Of a stretch of DNA of 64,000 bases, positions 51,870-64,000 are shown in pieces (within the stretch, counting starts at the first letter, position 1; each line of letters opens with the position of its first letter). The notes under the pieces are model-generated. The model searched no databases, was not told where the DNA came from, and worked only from the letters and a program-made list of their open reading frames with translations. Position numbers and translations under genes: made by a program. The DNA is from Phoenix dactylifera (Eukaryota > Streptophyta > Magnoliopsida > Arecales > Arecaceae). Where the stretch lies: NCBI RefSeq assembly GCF_009389715.1, contig NW_024067666.1, positions 1,715,001-1,779,000 of the forward strand. Direction: 5' to 3'.

Positions 51870-54800
51870 TTCTTTATCTGAGGGCTTCTTTGAAGAAAGA
51901 AAGAAAATGTACTGATACTATGCTGCAAGTCTTTCGCTCTTGGCTGATCATGGGTTGCATTACCTAGAAAAGTTGTAATTTTTTTTTGTGTGTCTGATAT
52001 GCTTTAAAGTTTGGTTTTTGCCATAGCATATTGCTAGGCGAGGGTGGTTGTATGTGCAAGTGAAACACACAAATAGGGAAAAAGAGAGTATAGAAGGAAA
52101 CTAAAAGAATAAATGAGATACCTTTGATTTTGAGAAGATAAAGATCGCTAGTTGGTTATATGTTTAAAGTGTTTCCATGCTATATGATCATTCATTCTAA
52201 GGGCATTTAAGAGGTGAAATTTGATTTGTGTTATTGGCATAGTTTCTGTGAGACAATAATAGTACCTATAACCACCAAATTTTACCCCGATGCTAGTGGT
52301 TTGGCTATAGATATCTCTTCCCATTCATTTCTATTGCAAATTACATTACATCTTGTCATTGTCAACTTTCCAAAATCTTTTGTTAATACTTCCATTTGTG
52401 TTATCTTTAGTCTTCCCTCGATTTTAATGGTTGATTCAAATTTGATGCACTTATCTTATTTGGGACTGCTATATAGGCTATCTAAATCATACCTTAATTA
52501 AATCATAGTAAGCACATTATAGCCCTTACATTAACCTGTTATCTCCTTTCCTCAATATATGTTTGCTCGGGACTAAATTCTCTGCTATGGGTTGTTTGAT
52601 TGTTTGTGTTTTTGTTGTTTGCAATTAAAGTTGCAATGTAGCTACAAATGCAGCATTTCAGGTTCTTTTGTTTTATGTTTTGTTTTCCTACAACTGTAGT
52701 TGTAGGTTAGGGCTTAAGGGGCAATAAGATTTCAAAAAATTGGACTGTTTAAATAACATAAAATAGTACTTGTTTTTTGGCCACTCGATGCATGGGCGCA
52801 GGGTCTTCAAATTATATGACTTTTGGTGTGTAAGCAATGTACAGGTAGATCACGCCCACCGTCTTAGATCACCGATGTGGGACTCTTGTTGTCCAATCTA
52901 AACTTGATTGGATTTGAGTGGAGATCCACTCGAGTGTAGCCAAGCCAATCTCTCTCTCTTCTTGATTCACTTGGTCACTTGTTCCCTACTTTTAATTCTA
53001 TAAAAGAGTTGGGTGGGCCTCGACTCTGTTATGTTGCATTCCTTACTATCAAAGAGTTATTTTTCCCCTAATGTGGTAGTAAAATGAGTATGTGTGTGTC
53101 AAATGATGCATGCATCAGGATTTTGAACTGGGAAAGAAGAGTTTATATTTAACAGATGTAGGATAGAGTTTTAAAGAAATATTGACATGTGCATTGTGGG
53201 GTTAGGATTAGAGATGACTGCCACTAGGAGGTGTGGAAGATGTAGAGGGCTAAAGGAGAGTTCTAAAGCAGTTTTGATGGAAGCCATGGAAAGATACATA
53301 GGACTTGACCAGTACGAAGGGTAGAAGGGAGGGCTTAAGCAGGCCTTTCAGAAGTCAAGAATGGATATGAAGAAGCTTGGCATCATTGTGGAGGTGTAGG
53401 ACAAGAAATTCTAAATTTAGACAATATAGGTGAGTCTTCTATGTTAAATGGCAACGGGAGGTATCTTATCTATCCCTTTACACAAATCATTGAACTGGTT
53501 GAATTGAGCAATAGGATACATTAGAGAGAATGATTATGCTTCAAAGCCTTATGAAATACATTAGGATCCTATCTGAAGAAGTTTATGGTTGGATAAAAGG
53601 GCTACATTGTCTCTACTCATTTGTTTTTGACTGTTGTGATGGATTCTCACAATTTTCAGCTGAATTTTCCCCAAGCTATTAGATGAACGTGATATATCTC
53701 ATGTTTGGAAGAGTGTGTACAAAAATTATCTTCCTAATTGAAAAGCAAGCATGGATCATTGCTCATACCTCTTGAGACTTGGTGATTGATATACATTACT
53801 GTTTTCTCTTTTTTCTCATTTGGTGTTAATGGAAAACAAACTAAGCAAGTGCACTGTGAAAGTTTGTCCTCTTAATCTCTTGTACTGTTTTCTTGGTGAA
53901 TCTTTACTAGGAACTGAATCGTATACGTAAATACAAAATGTTAGATGGAAGATACCATCAGTTGCATATGATTGGATGTTAACAAGGTTGGCCCCTAAAA
54001 CTGTATCCAGTGCTCGTATTTTTTCAATGAATTAGTGGCTGTGTGATGCTACCTGATTTAGCTTTGTGAAAGACTTAATAACCGGGCTTCCCCGTAGAAA
54101 ATTTAAAACTTTTTTCAGTGATATCATCGTGTCTTTCAGATCAAATTGGAGGGTTTTTCACTTTCTCAAAAGAATAAGGGGGACTGGAGGCTTTCTGGTA
54201 ACTAATGATGCATCATTTTGTGTATCATCCAACATACTGTTTGTCCTGGGAGAAACTTTAATTGTGATCTTTGAATAACCATTCATTTAGGTGTGGTAAT
54301 ATCTGGGTTTTCGGGTGCTATTCTTCTGGTAATTTTGCATCGCCATTGGAAGGAACTTTAAATTTGGAAGATTAAAGATGATTCTTCTAGTAAACATGCA
54401 CCTTTTTTGGAATTTTAAGATTGGGAAGATTAAACGTGATTCTGGAAATAGATTGACAACAAAGCACGGCAAGGTGGTGTCACTTGAAACTTGTGAGAGT
54501 TCATTTCGGTTGTTTTGATCCAGGATACAAATTTGGAACTTACTTTTGGAAGATCTTGTGGGAATGCTGGTTCTTTTTGAACTATCTTAAACTAACTCTA
54601 TGCAATTCTTCATATAATTCTGTTTCTTCTAAAGGGTCTGACAGCGGACAGGTGACATTAGATCTGGTCCACACTGGGGATCATGGAGGCAAGTTAATGG
54701 TGTCTATGCAGTGACTTTTGATAACATGACTAGTTACTCAATGGTCTATTTTGCATATGAACCCAACTTGTTATCACGTAAATTTTCCTTGAATTCCATA

Positions 54801-54890
54801 TTGGCTGTGCATTGAAATGGTAGATCTATGCTGTTTTAAGTGAATGTTCTCTCTTTTTGGTTTTCCCCTTCCTATACATCAAGGGCAAGA
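51870..54890. other. Intergenic, one promoter-like repeat block
   Basis: No gene is recognised. At 52842-53040 ACCGATGTGGGACTC and later a TATA-like CTATAAAAGAG lie within a block resembling a plant LTR fragment; no partner copy is seen. Open frames at 52214-52501, 54066-54278 and 54484-54714 lack any recognised motif. Confidence 0.4.
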
Positions 54891-54892
54891 CA

Positions 54893-55036
54893 GAGGTGGG
54901 TCTTGGCGCAATAGTTATTTTATCAGAACCTGGGTGTCATGGGTTGAAAAAGTAGAAATAGCCTTTCACCGGGTAAGGCTGCATCTATCTAACTCTCCCT
55001 AGATCTTGTAAGAGTCTCGTGCACTGGACTGCCCTC
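54893..55036 (+). mobile_element. Au-type SINE (tRNA-derived)
   Basis: The element reads GGGTCTTGGCGCAATAGTT (A-box region), CATGGGTTGAAAAAG (B-box region), AATAGCCTTTCACCGGGTAA, GGCTGCATCTATCTAACTCT, then GAGTCTCGTGCACTGGACTG. The order and spacing match the Au SINE found widely in flowering plants (tRNA-like head, GGGTAAGGCTGCG centre, CGTGCACYGGG tail). The copy is diverged and its terminal T-run is lost. Confidence 0.8.
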
Positions 55037-57435
55037 ATACATCAGGGGCATGGCACCAATCAGTCTGCAGTAGAGTTTCTGAAAAAGTGATCAAGAGCTG
55101 TGTCAACTTACCTGATTCCACAAAAAGTTTTATAAGAACTACAAGAAGTCCTAGAGATTGCTTTGTTGGTAGTTGTATGGCCTATGGAGGAATCTGAAGC
55201 TCCTCGTTGTATTTTTTGTGTGTGGAATCCAGTTTTGGGAAACCTATCTTCCCAAGCAATAAATTTCAGACCCCATCTCACCTTTTCCTTTCTGTCCGAC
55301 TGACTTGGAATTTAACTATACCATATGCATTGTTTCTTGCTTCCTTGTTGATTTGTCATTCTGACAATTGTGCTCCCACTATCCAGATTTTGTTTTTGCA
55401 ACAAATCAAGTTCCAGCATTGCGATGTCCTTCATTCCACTTTAATCTTCAATTCATACGACTGTTAACCCAGGCAATCTTCGCGATTCATCCTCCATCTC
55501 CACCCAAGCACCTGAAAACTCTCGTTTGATCAAGATGATCATCAAATTACACAATAACACCAATCAATTCTTCCAGATATGTGTTGCTATTTCTATTTAA
55601 GCTTGCTTTCTTATGTTGATTCCTATGCAGGTTTCGGCTACTTGTTGATATTTTCTGGTGTTTACTTCACATTCCAAGATACTGCCCATTTTTTCATACT
55701 ATTTCCAGTTTGACCATATGATTCCTTTTATCACTATGTAGACGGTTTTGGATGAACTGTTTTATCCAAGGTGGCTTTTATCTGAAAGTCCGCACTCTCT
55801 CTTGTTTCTACGTAGTACCACATGCTGGCCTCACTTTCTCCTGTATAGTGTTGTTGATATGATTAAGCTCACAGATTTATTGTAATTGGTATTGAGAAGA
55901 TGGTGTAGCATTTTTTATGCTCAGCACATGGCCTCTCTCAGAATGCAGTCAAATGTCTTCATCCATGATGTTGAGCTCCGATCTGGATTTTATATTTTAA
56001 TCAACCAAGCTTTCTTGTTGATTACCTAAAATAAATCTAAACTACATCTTGATGTCACTGTATTCTCACACTTCTTTGTGTGTAGCTCACAACCTTAATC
56101 TTATACCGCATGTTCTACGGTCATTTCTGTTTTCCTTATAGATCTACCCACAATGATGGAGTTGTGGCTGCAGTGACAAAATTAGAGGCCTGAGTGTTCT
56201 CAGTATTCATATGACTAGTACGGGTGGGACTCCTGGCTGAGGCTGGAAAAAATGTTTGATCACTGCATGGGGTTTGGAGTCTCGAACCTAGGGTAGTTCT
56301 TACTTAAGCGACATGTAAGCTTGTCATATAGGGCCTAAGTTGCTAGTCTTTGATTAATGTTACATAGGCTCTCATGGGAATGGAAGCTCTTGGCATCCGT
56401 TCCTGGGTGCATAGATGCGTGGGGTTGGGTGCTCTCTTGCCCCACTAGAAATATCTCAGGGTTGAGGATGGACTACTAAGGGGAGGACCAAGAGATCTCC
56501 AGGTCTTTGTTACACACCTACATCAGATTTCTTTGAAGCTACAGAACTCGAATGATGACTATCTTTAGGTCTTTGCCAGTGTTGACCCTTGGTGGTTTCG
56601 GTTCCAGAAGAAAACCTTGTACTGCTCTGGTTAAACAGATCTCAGCTTTTGCTGTTCATGGTTAATTAGCTTATGTATAATATCGATGTGTTAGCCTTTA
56701 ATCTCCGGTATCGATCCATTATGAAAATTGCACAGTTCAATGCCCATCTCAAGAGAAGGCAGCGTGTTTAACTTGCAAAACATCAGTCAAGGGTGTGTCC
56801 CGGCTGAGAGAGTGATAAGCTCTGAAATTAGGGGACCATTTGAATGCAGTACAAATCCATCTGGGTTGATGTTTTACCTTGTGTTTAGCATTTAGTAACT
56901 CACTTGCAAAAAGCTTCATCTTGCGGTACGTGCTTTGGATAAGTCCAGTCTCATTTTAGAGCTAAAAGATGTTTTTCTCCCAATTTTATTGTGGGAACCT
57001 CTGTCACTAAAGGACATTAGTCCTATAATATGTCGTTGTTGTCTGTCTGTAAGGAAAAGCAACATTTCAGGTTGCTTGGAAAAGTCTGTCAACTAGACAA
57101 TGATGATATTGTGCTTTGCATTTCAGAAAAAAGGATTTATGGATTTGTGACCCTTAGGAATTGGGATTTAGTTCAAGCCATCTAGGCTATTCTATTCCTA
57201 GTCTTGCATGTTATAACAGCTCTGAAACCTTCGGTTCTGAAACCTTAGAATTGTTTTACCTATAGCTCTTCCTCTTAAGAGAAGCTACTTCTGAAGCTAG
57301 ATTATTTGATTTCAAGGCTCATTATTATGAACAAACCGAAGTAATGTCTCGTGTTACAGTAGCCTATTTTTTTTTCCTTGCCATCTTATATTCTATGTCC
57401 ATTCATATAGACCTGTATGGTTTTTTTTTTTCAAG
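55037..57435. other. Intergenic, no gene seen
   Basis: AT-rich with short frames only (for example 55207-55467). Nothing is recognised apart from the SINE on the left and the LINE fragment on the right. Confidence 0.45.
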
Positions 57436-57439
57436 AAAA

Positions 57440-57780
57440 TGGTCACCCATCAGAAACTCATTAAGAAAATGAATCATTATAAAAAAGAGAGGAGAAATTA
57501 CAACATGCCTACGAGGTGAGCTTTGCTCTGCACATAGGCACCTTGTCTTTCTGACCATAGACCATAATCCAATATGAGATTAGAGCTCAAAAGCTTTCGT
57601 TGTAGTTTCTCAATCAGGGCTATTAATAAAGGCATTACGTGCCTTTCAGATGACCCACAACAATGCAGCCACTCCTAAACTGATCTTGCCTCTTTGCAAA
57701 CACTGTCTATCCTCCAAGCATCCCATAAATTACATTCGCCGAGGTGTCTCCATTTTTCCTTTTAGTTTTAGATCCTGAAT
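57440..57780 (-). mobile_element. LINE fragment (zinc-binding/linker region)
   Basis: Minus strand, about 57700-57590: GVAALLWVI, a stop where Trp or another residue is expected, then KARNAFINSPD. The W-x-IWKARN type of signature marks the segment between the zf-RVT region and RNase H in plant LINEs. The rest of the fragment is degenerate. Confidence 0.6.
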
Positions 57781-60194
57781 AAATCTTGATACAGAGGTTT
57801 AGTAAAATGGCATTTGAAAAAAAAAGATATGCATGGTTAGCTATCATCCAAATAGACTGCATGATTAAAGCTGGCCCCAAGATAGTTGGGATAAGATCAT
57901 TATGGATATGCTTATTTGATTAGTCTATATCATCTCCATGCTTTTCATTCGAAGAATCTATCCAATTATGTCTGTTATAAATTTTAGTCGTACCAAAGTA
58001 ACCAAACCTCGTGAGCTTTCTGGCATATGCTGATTAACTGAGGATTTTTTTTTTTGTATTATTTGTAGGTGAAATCTTATTCTTCACAGCACATTGATTT
58101 GCCTTTAGTATGTGCCCATTTCCTTGTGCTTCTCCCCACCTAACTCCGAGTGCTCCTTTTCCTTGTTCTTGTGTTATTACTTGTTTCCATTGTTATTTGT
58201 CACTATTTCCAGCTCGCTTGAATACCATTTATTCATCCATATGTTTGGATTTTTCTGTCCAACGATTCCCTGTTTTAGACGTTCCTTGTTGTGGATGACT
58301 GGTCCAAAATTTTGTTTGACAATGAAGTGTATCGTCTTTTATCCTTGTCCAAAATTTTTTGATTTGCTCACCAGATATCCAACAAAGGTAGACGAGCCCT
58401 TATCTATAGTTCATTAGGCCTGAGACTCACCTTTTTTTTTTTAAATAAATTTGTGCACTATACTTTGTTCAAAGTAGGTAATAAGCAAACTAGGATCAAA
58501 GAAATGCAGACAGATGAAGTGGATCAAAGAAAGCAAACCATATTTTTCTCCTATTTTATTGCCTCAGGAACATGAGGAAGAAACTGGACCAAGGAGGCCT
58601 GGCTTCAGATCTAGTTATGAAAGTAAAGAGAGATATGGCCTAAAACTGCCAACCAAGACTTCAGAAGTTGACGCTATTGTTGCGTCATTTAGACTTACTT
58701 CACGAAGACCCGTTTTGGGGATTTTAGCAGAAGGTTGGCAGACACATCGGTTTGCTTCATTGGTTCTGCTAGGCTGACTTGATAAATATATACAGTTATT
58801 TCCCTTCTTTCGCATATTTTATTAGTAATATCTGGATGATTAAAGTCAAGTAGTACCTAGTTTATACTGTATTATCTTTCAAATCCATAGTTATCTTTTG
58901 ATAAATACTCTTGTGTATAATATAAATTTATGGCCTAAAACCTTTGGTATAATTATACAAGGATGACAAGAAAATAAGCAAGCTCTTGGTAGAGTAGGAT
59001 GAGCAAGCAAGTCTGCCACAATAGGTAAGTCCCAGGGTGCTTTTTATCTTGATCAGGAGATCGTTTCCGTCAAATGTTTAGGAAAGTTTCTATTACTTCA
59101 CAATCTTGTATTTCTACAGCTGCAGAGCCAAACATAATGCCCCGTCAGCTCCCTTCCTGTGTGTGCTGGATTGATGCTTGCTTCTGGGTCTCACCAGATC
59201 ATTTTTTTCCCAAGTCTGAAGAGCAATACTCCATGGATCAATACAATTGTTGAAAAAGAAGAACAAGGAAGAAGAGAATTGTATTTTTGCATATTTATTA
59301 TAATGTACAGAAAGAGTCTTTATATAGAACTTGGAGGCTGATAAAGTTTGGTAAAATCGACTAAGTTTAGCACAATCAATCACAAATCAATTAAGGTGAA
59401 ATTTGGTAAGGCCAATTAAGTTTGGCATAATCAATCACAAATCAATCAAGCTCCTAATCAATCATATGATTTTAACAACTATGACTCGACATTTTATTTG
59501 ATGCCTATGTTATTGAGTGGTAAGTTCAATTTCTTATGCTAGAAACGAGGGCTAAACACCAATCCTCAAAGACACAACCCTAGGGCGGCGCTTTGGCTCC
59601 ATAGAAAATTTGGAATAGTTGTGCCAAGAGTTATTCCAATTTTGATTTCACTACCACTCTTGAAATAACTTTTGGCTGAAGTTTTTCCTATAAAAAGATA
59701 AAAAGCTGGTATAAATGATAGTTTTATACGGGGAATAATTCATACAACTCTCTTTTGCAATGTCCCTCCGGTATAAGCAAACTTGACTCGTATAACTATT
59801 TGTTGCAAAAGCATGTTCTCCGAATGTTTAGTAGGAGGAAAACTTGTTGCAGGTCTAATGCTTTTTTTCATTCCCAACCAAATGCTATCTTAAATATCAC
59901 AATCACTACCCAAAATAAATTGCTTTGCTTCGAAGTCATGCCATGCAGCCACAACCCCTTGCCCCGTAAAAGAAATTTTCATGGTCGCGTGGGTTGGTGT
60001 TGATGTAAAATTTTTCTAGACTTATCAAGGCTATTATAATCACGAGTCAACATTTAGAGTCGGCATAAGCCGTTGTCGGCCTTCTCACTCTTTAGAAACG
60101 CCCAATCTGACTATCCATGTGCACCTTAAAAAAAAAAAAAAGACTAGACCAGACTTTGGGTTGAAACTTTGCTTTTTTTTTTTTTTTTCTTTTT
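57781..60194. other. Intergenic, exon-like frame at 58568-58777
   Basis: After an acceptor-like GCCTCAG at 58561-58567 a frame reads EHEEETGPRRPGF, SSYESKERYGLKLPTKTSE and VDAIVASFRLTSRRPVLGIL to TGA at 58775-58777. Charged composition is protein-like, but no family or partner exon is recognised. A 55 bp direct repeat (CAATCAATCACAAATCAAT) lies at 59363-59470. Runs of T at 60173-60198 flank the next MITE. Confidence 0.35.
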
Positions 60195-60655
60195 TTTTGA
60201 GTTCTCTTTTTGTGCGCATGAGTACTCTTCTAAAAATTTAAATCTGCAGAAATTTCTCTTAAAATTTATATTTATTTCTATATCCTCATAAAATGCTGTT
60301 TTTGCACAAATATCCATAATAACGGTTTTTCTAATACTATTAATAAAAATTATATTTATTTTAATTAAAAATAAAATAAAATTTAAAATTACTTTTTTGT
60401 CCTCCATCGCAATCATCTTATAAATGTTTTCTTTTGTAATATCTACCCATTAAGAGTATTTTAGTCATTTTAATTTGAAACTGTTGATTTTTTAGCTGTA
60501 TTAGATGACGTGGATACATATGCAAAAATAAGAATAAAAAAAGATAGAATAGCAAAACAAGTGTTTTACGAGGGTATGCATGAAAATATTAATTTTGAAA
60601 AGATATTAATGCAAAATTCGATATTTAGAAGAGTATTCATGAAAAAATAAAATTT
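60195..60655 (-). mobile_element. MITE-like element, copy 2 (reverse orientation)
   Basis: The reverse complement matches copy 1 at 39495-39998 along its length: TACTCTTCTAAATATCGAAT, TTTTGCATTAATATC, GTAAAACACTTGTTTTGCTA, GATGGAGGACAAAAAAGT and TTAATTAAAATAAATATA. Its own ends form inverted repeats (GAGTACTCTTCTAAAAATTT versus AAATATCGAAT...). It has no (TA)n tract. Confidence 0.75.
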
Positions 60656-63600
60656 CTTCCTGCATATTTAATTGGTCTAGGTTGGAGCTTCATGTGTGTA
60701 CATTACCAAATGGTATTGTATTGTACTCATTTTTGTCGGTGTGGAATTTAGTTAATCTGAATCATGAGCAAACACATGAGGGGCCCTTGAAAATATTTAA
60801 GATAAGTGCATGAAAGTCATGTAGATGCCATTATATAAATAAGTCATTAAAAAATAGATATTCTTGGTAGATGAGTATGGCTATGAGAGTCAACCATGCT
60901 TGGCTTGGCTAGTCTTTGCAGGTTCCACCATTCACCTTAAATAATCCTTTTTTGATATTTCTGTAATTATTTTTTATTATTTTGATTTGTTTCTCTGATT
61001 ATAATATTATTTTGGTATGAAATGACCTCGTTAGTTCCTTCGCTGACGCAGTAGTCTCGATCAGAGCGCTTCCTGCGGATCAGGTATGCCACGTGCTCCT
61101 CCATGAGAAGCACGTGCGTCGTGCGGTGCCGGGTAGTACTCTGCTTCCACGTGTCACTGGCGGCTTTGCTCTGTTTCTGGAAGTATGTGCGCTGGTCGCC
61201 GCAGCTGATCCACCGGATGCCAAGGGAGGCCGTCGCCCACGTGGGGAGACCGGAGCTTTTGTTCCTCAAGGCTCTGACAGCCGGGGCCCACCGGCGGTGG
61301 GCACCGGCGTGGTTCATGCCGCCAACGAGGATCCATGGTGGTCCGTGCCGGATTTCGTGTCCCTTTCTATTTCATAATGTCTCATTATTATGATAATTTA
61401 TTTCTTTTCAGAATTACAGTTGGAAAGCCATAATTTTAGTTAAATCATTTTTTTTTTATCTGCTTGTTTTCTGCTCAAAATAGTGCCAGCCATCAAAACT
61501 AAGTTCAATTGGCCAAGGCTACAAATTAATAGATAGATATTGCCATGAATGTATATTGTATGAAACTGTGTTTGGAGCCTTTTTAAGTTCATTTTTCAAT
61601 CAAATCCTCTTATTTGAATCATGTATTGCCATCCAAATATCTGGAGGGGCCTTGCCAACATACAATGAGGATTTTGCCCCTCTTTTCGGTGAAAAATAAA
61701 ATGGATGAATTATTAAGAATGTTTTGAAATATAACTTCTGATTTTTTAGCAGGGAGATAAGTTCACATGATTAAGGGTGGAGGGATGGTTTCTGACCGTG
61801 TCATATCATGCATCTCGAAAACACATTTTGATATCTTTTTTTTCCTTTTAAAAGCAAGAAAGAGGAAAAGGGTGAGGGGAAAGGAACTTCACTCTTGATT
61901 ATTGGAAAACTTATTGGCTTCATTACAATGCAAGTTTTATGGGTGATTTTTTTTTTTTTGTTTTATGTCACTTGAAGATTCACATTATTAACCTTAAGAT
62001 GTGTTGAAGTCTTTTATTTAAGCTAGTCCATTTGCATATCAAGACCTACAACATAAGTCGTCAGGTGATCTAGCTAGGATGAATTGCTATAATTTTTTTT
62101 ATTAATCTAAGATGTTTGAAAAGCCAATCTAAGTAATTAAGGACTAGCCAATTATGCTGAGGTGGAGCGCCACTTCGTTCTAATTAGCTGGTAACTTAAC
62201 ATTGTGATTCTATTCTAAATATAATTCTTAAACTAAAACAATTTGGATGTAAATTTTAATCTAACAATGAAGTAGATCTTAGTCTGATAGTTTCGTACTA
62301 AACTGAGGATTTGACTTGGTAATATCTCTTATATTGATACAAGAGGTTTGGGTTCAGCCCCCTAACCTTGTTTCTATAGTTGGCCATGCTTCAACCCGTT
62401 TTAGTTCTTTTTGAAACAAATGAATAAAGGATGTCATATATCGTACAAATTACAATAGGTGCCGAGGGCCACCATTATTGGGATCGGCTTATAGAAAAGT
62501 TGCCACCAACCCCCATTGCCATATCATAATATGCTAGTAGTGCTGCAAGAAGATTTGATCGATCTATTTGTAATCTGGAGCTAATCCAAAATTTTATGGA
62601 TTGGATTTGAATCACTAAATTCCCAATCCATTATGAAACAACCCAATTTGATCGATATTTATTGTTTAATATAACTTATATTTCAAAACCCTTTCTCGAA
62701 TATAAGAACTAAATTTCTATTGTCCAATCCGATCCAATCACAAGGGAGTTGCATAAGGTTTGGATTCAATTTTTTGACCCGATTTGAATATAGATTAGAT
62801 TTGGATTATAACTATTCTTAATCTAACCCAACCCACATGCTAGTGCTGCAATGCTTGCAAAGAGAGGCAAAAGGGCCATTATATATGGCAGACGAATATG
62901 ACTTGTAAACTCAATTCAACACCACACCATGTGTTGATGTGTAAACGCCCACACCACCTCCACCCCAGCCAACAATTTGTGGAAGCGAACCACACCGAAA
63001 GTGAAAGCCCCTCCTGAAAGAGGACCCATGCGCCTGGAAGGCAGAACACAGGCATCCACCTGCTCCAACTTTGACAGTGCCCATTCTCACAGAGGTTTCA
63101 TGGAAGCCAAGCAACCCATTGACACCAACTCTTTGCCCTGAGACATTAAAAGTACCAAGACCAGAAAGAAAGCTCGCACTGAAGAGAAGGATGCAACAAC
63201 GGCAAGACGTGGCCTTCCCAGCTAAAACAAAACTCCATACAAGATTTATTACCTACCTAGATTGCAAAGATATATGATGATTAGAAACATGAGAGGGACA
63301 GTGTGAGAGACTTTATGCTTAATGATGAATTAAAGGTGTTAAAGGTGGTGGGTGACACTTGGATGGCGACGCCACAACCCCCATCTATTGTTCACTGGAT
63401 AGTGAAGGGAACGAAGAGAAGCTTCTTTCACTGTTGTAACAATTCTGGAGATTTGATCATAGCTGCTGAAACTTGATTGGAAAACTATGCAACTACGTCA
63501 GTGGCATTTGCTCGACTATAGAACTTGAGAAGGTGTCTGTCGGTAAGAATAGCAATTGAGCTGACCTCAAGCAACCAGGTCATCTCAATGTCTCCCAATA

Positions 63601-63819
63601 ATTTAGACTTTAGAGCCAAAAACAGAGCTGCTTATCACCCAATTGTCTTTCATATATATAGTTTGTGCTAATTTATTTTGTTAGGTCTAGGTATGCTCTC
63701 ATTTACATAGACAAATAATAGTTTATTTAATGTTATTGTTTATTCATTTATTTATTTTACTTTTAGGACTAGTTTGAATGAGCTTGAGAACTGGCAATTT
63801 TATATGGGGATTGGGGAAC
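60656..63819. other. Intergenic with a GC-rich island at 61060-61350
   Basis: 61060-61350 is much richer in G+C than its surroundings and is open on both strands (61093-61377 + and 61317-60967 -). I recognise no domain in either reading, so it may be a decayed exon or a repeat part. 62570-62830 contains CCAATCC/GGATTGG words typical of a dispersed repeat. No gene is supported. Confidence 0.4.
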
Positions 63820-64000
63820 TTAGAAGTCGTTCCGGGGTCGGTTTTTACGCGTGCCAGCCGAACGTGTCAGAAAGCGCGGTCGAGGCGGCGTTTCGGACCG
63901 CGACGTGGCACGATTCCAGAGGAAGCACGTCCGGAGCTTCCAGCCGGCTTCCCTACGGGGGCCTCCACGCTCTTGCATCAAGTACGGTGCGGTACGCCTG
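63820..64000. other. GC-rich block at right edge
   Basis: CpG-rich sequence (GTCGGTTTTTACGCGTGCC, GCGGTCGAGGCGGCG) begins abruptly at about 63820 and ends in GTACGGTGCGGTACGCC, which resembles the GGTACGG repeat at 31795-32450. It may be a repeat end or the edge of a gene beyond the window. Confidence 0.35.

Overview
The window is nuclear DNA of a flowering plant. It is AT-rich and intron-rich, with GC-rich first exons, plant splice sites, LINE, Ty3-gypsy, MITE and SINE remnants, long TA microsatellites and wide gene spacing. GC-rich 5' exons and repeats of the kind I associate with palms suggest a monocot, perhaps Arecaceae. That assignment is inference; no single marker proves it.

Four genes look intact. 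(1) A two-exon GT14 (Core-2/I-branching, DUF266) glycosyltransferase, + strand, 6457-12331, with a 4.7 kb intron. (2) A six-exon MRS2/CorA-type magnesium transporter, + strand, 14968-22504, with a GMN motif. (3) A single-exon plant ELO-like (HOS3-like) protein, - strand, 38123-39037. (4) A membrane-anchored RING E3 ligase of the RMA type, + strand, 50942-51625. A fifth, unrecognised gene may be represented by four small phase-compatible exons at 33254-36058.

Two genes are broken. An HpcH/HpaI-type aldolase copy (2331-3271) carries a frameshift and four in-frame TAG codons. A copy of the 5' part of a phospholipase A2-activating protein gene (PLAA/DOA1, WD40; 23778-26920) keeps its exon-intron layout but has lost its start codon, an acceptor site, its reading frame and most of its 3' end.

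Mobile DNA, left to right: a LINE 3' end (about 480-1300, -); a second LINE RNase H remnant (22990-23170, -); a deleted gypsy-like element with two LTRs of about 665 bp (27468-29177); one MITE-like family present twice in opposite orientation (39495-39998 and 60195-60655); a degenerate LINE (45780-48517, -) with an internal 623 bp tandem duplication and an inserted 136 bp LTR with a tRNA-iMet-type primer-binding site; an Au-type SINE (54893-55036, +); and a LINE fragment (57440-57780, -). Minisatellites and local duplications (88 bp x4, 236 bp x2, 102 bp x2, 70 bp x2, 40 bp x2) are frequent.

The genes do not form a pathway or cluster: sugar transfer in the Golgi, Mg2+ transport, a lipid-elongase-like membrane protein and ER-associated ubiquitination are unrelated neighbours, as is usual in a plant chromosome. 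I see no evidence for a novel multi-gene system. The most useful leads are the degenerate histidine box of the ELO-like protein, the exon-by-exon decay of the PLAA copy, the unrecognised 3' exon chain, and the duplicated leader of the GT14 gene.
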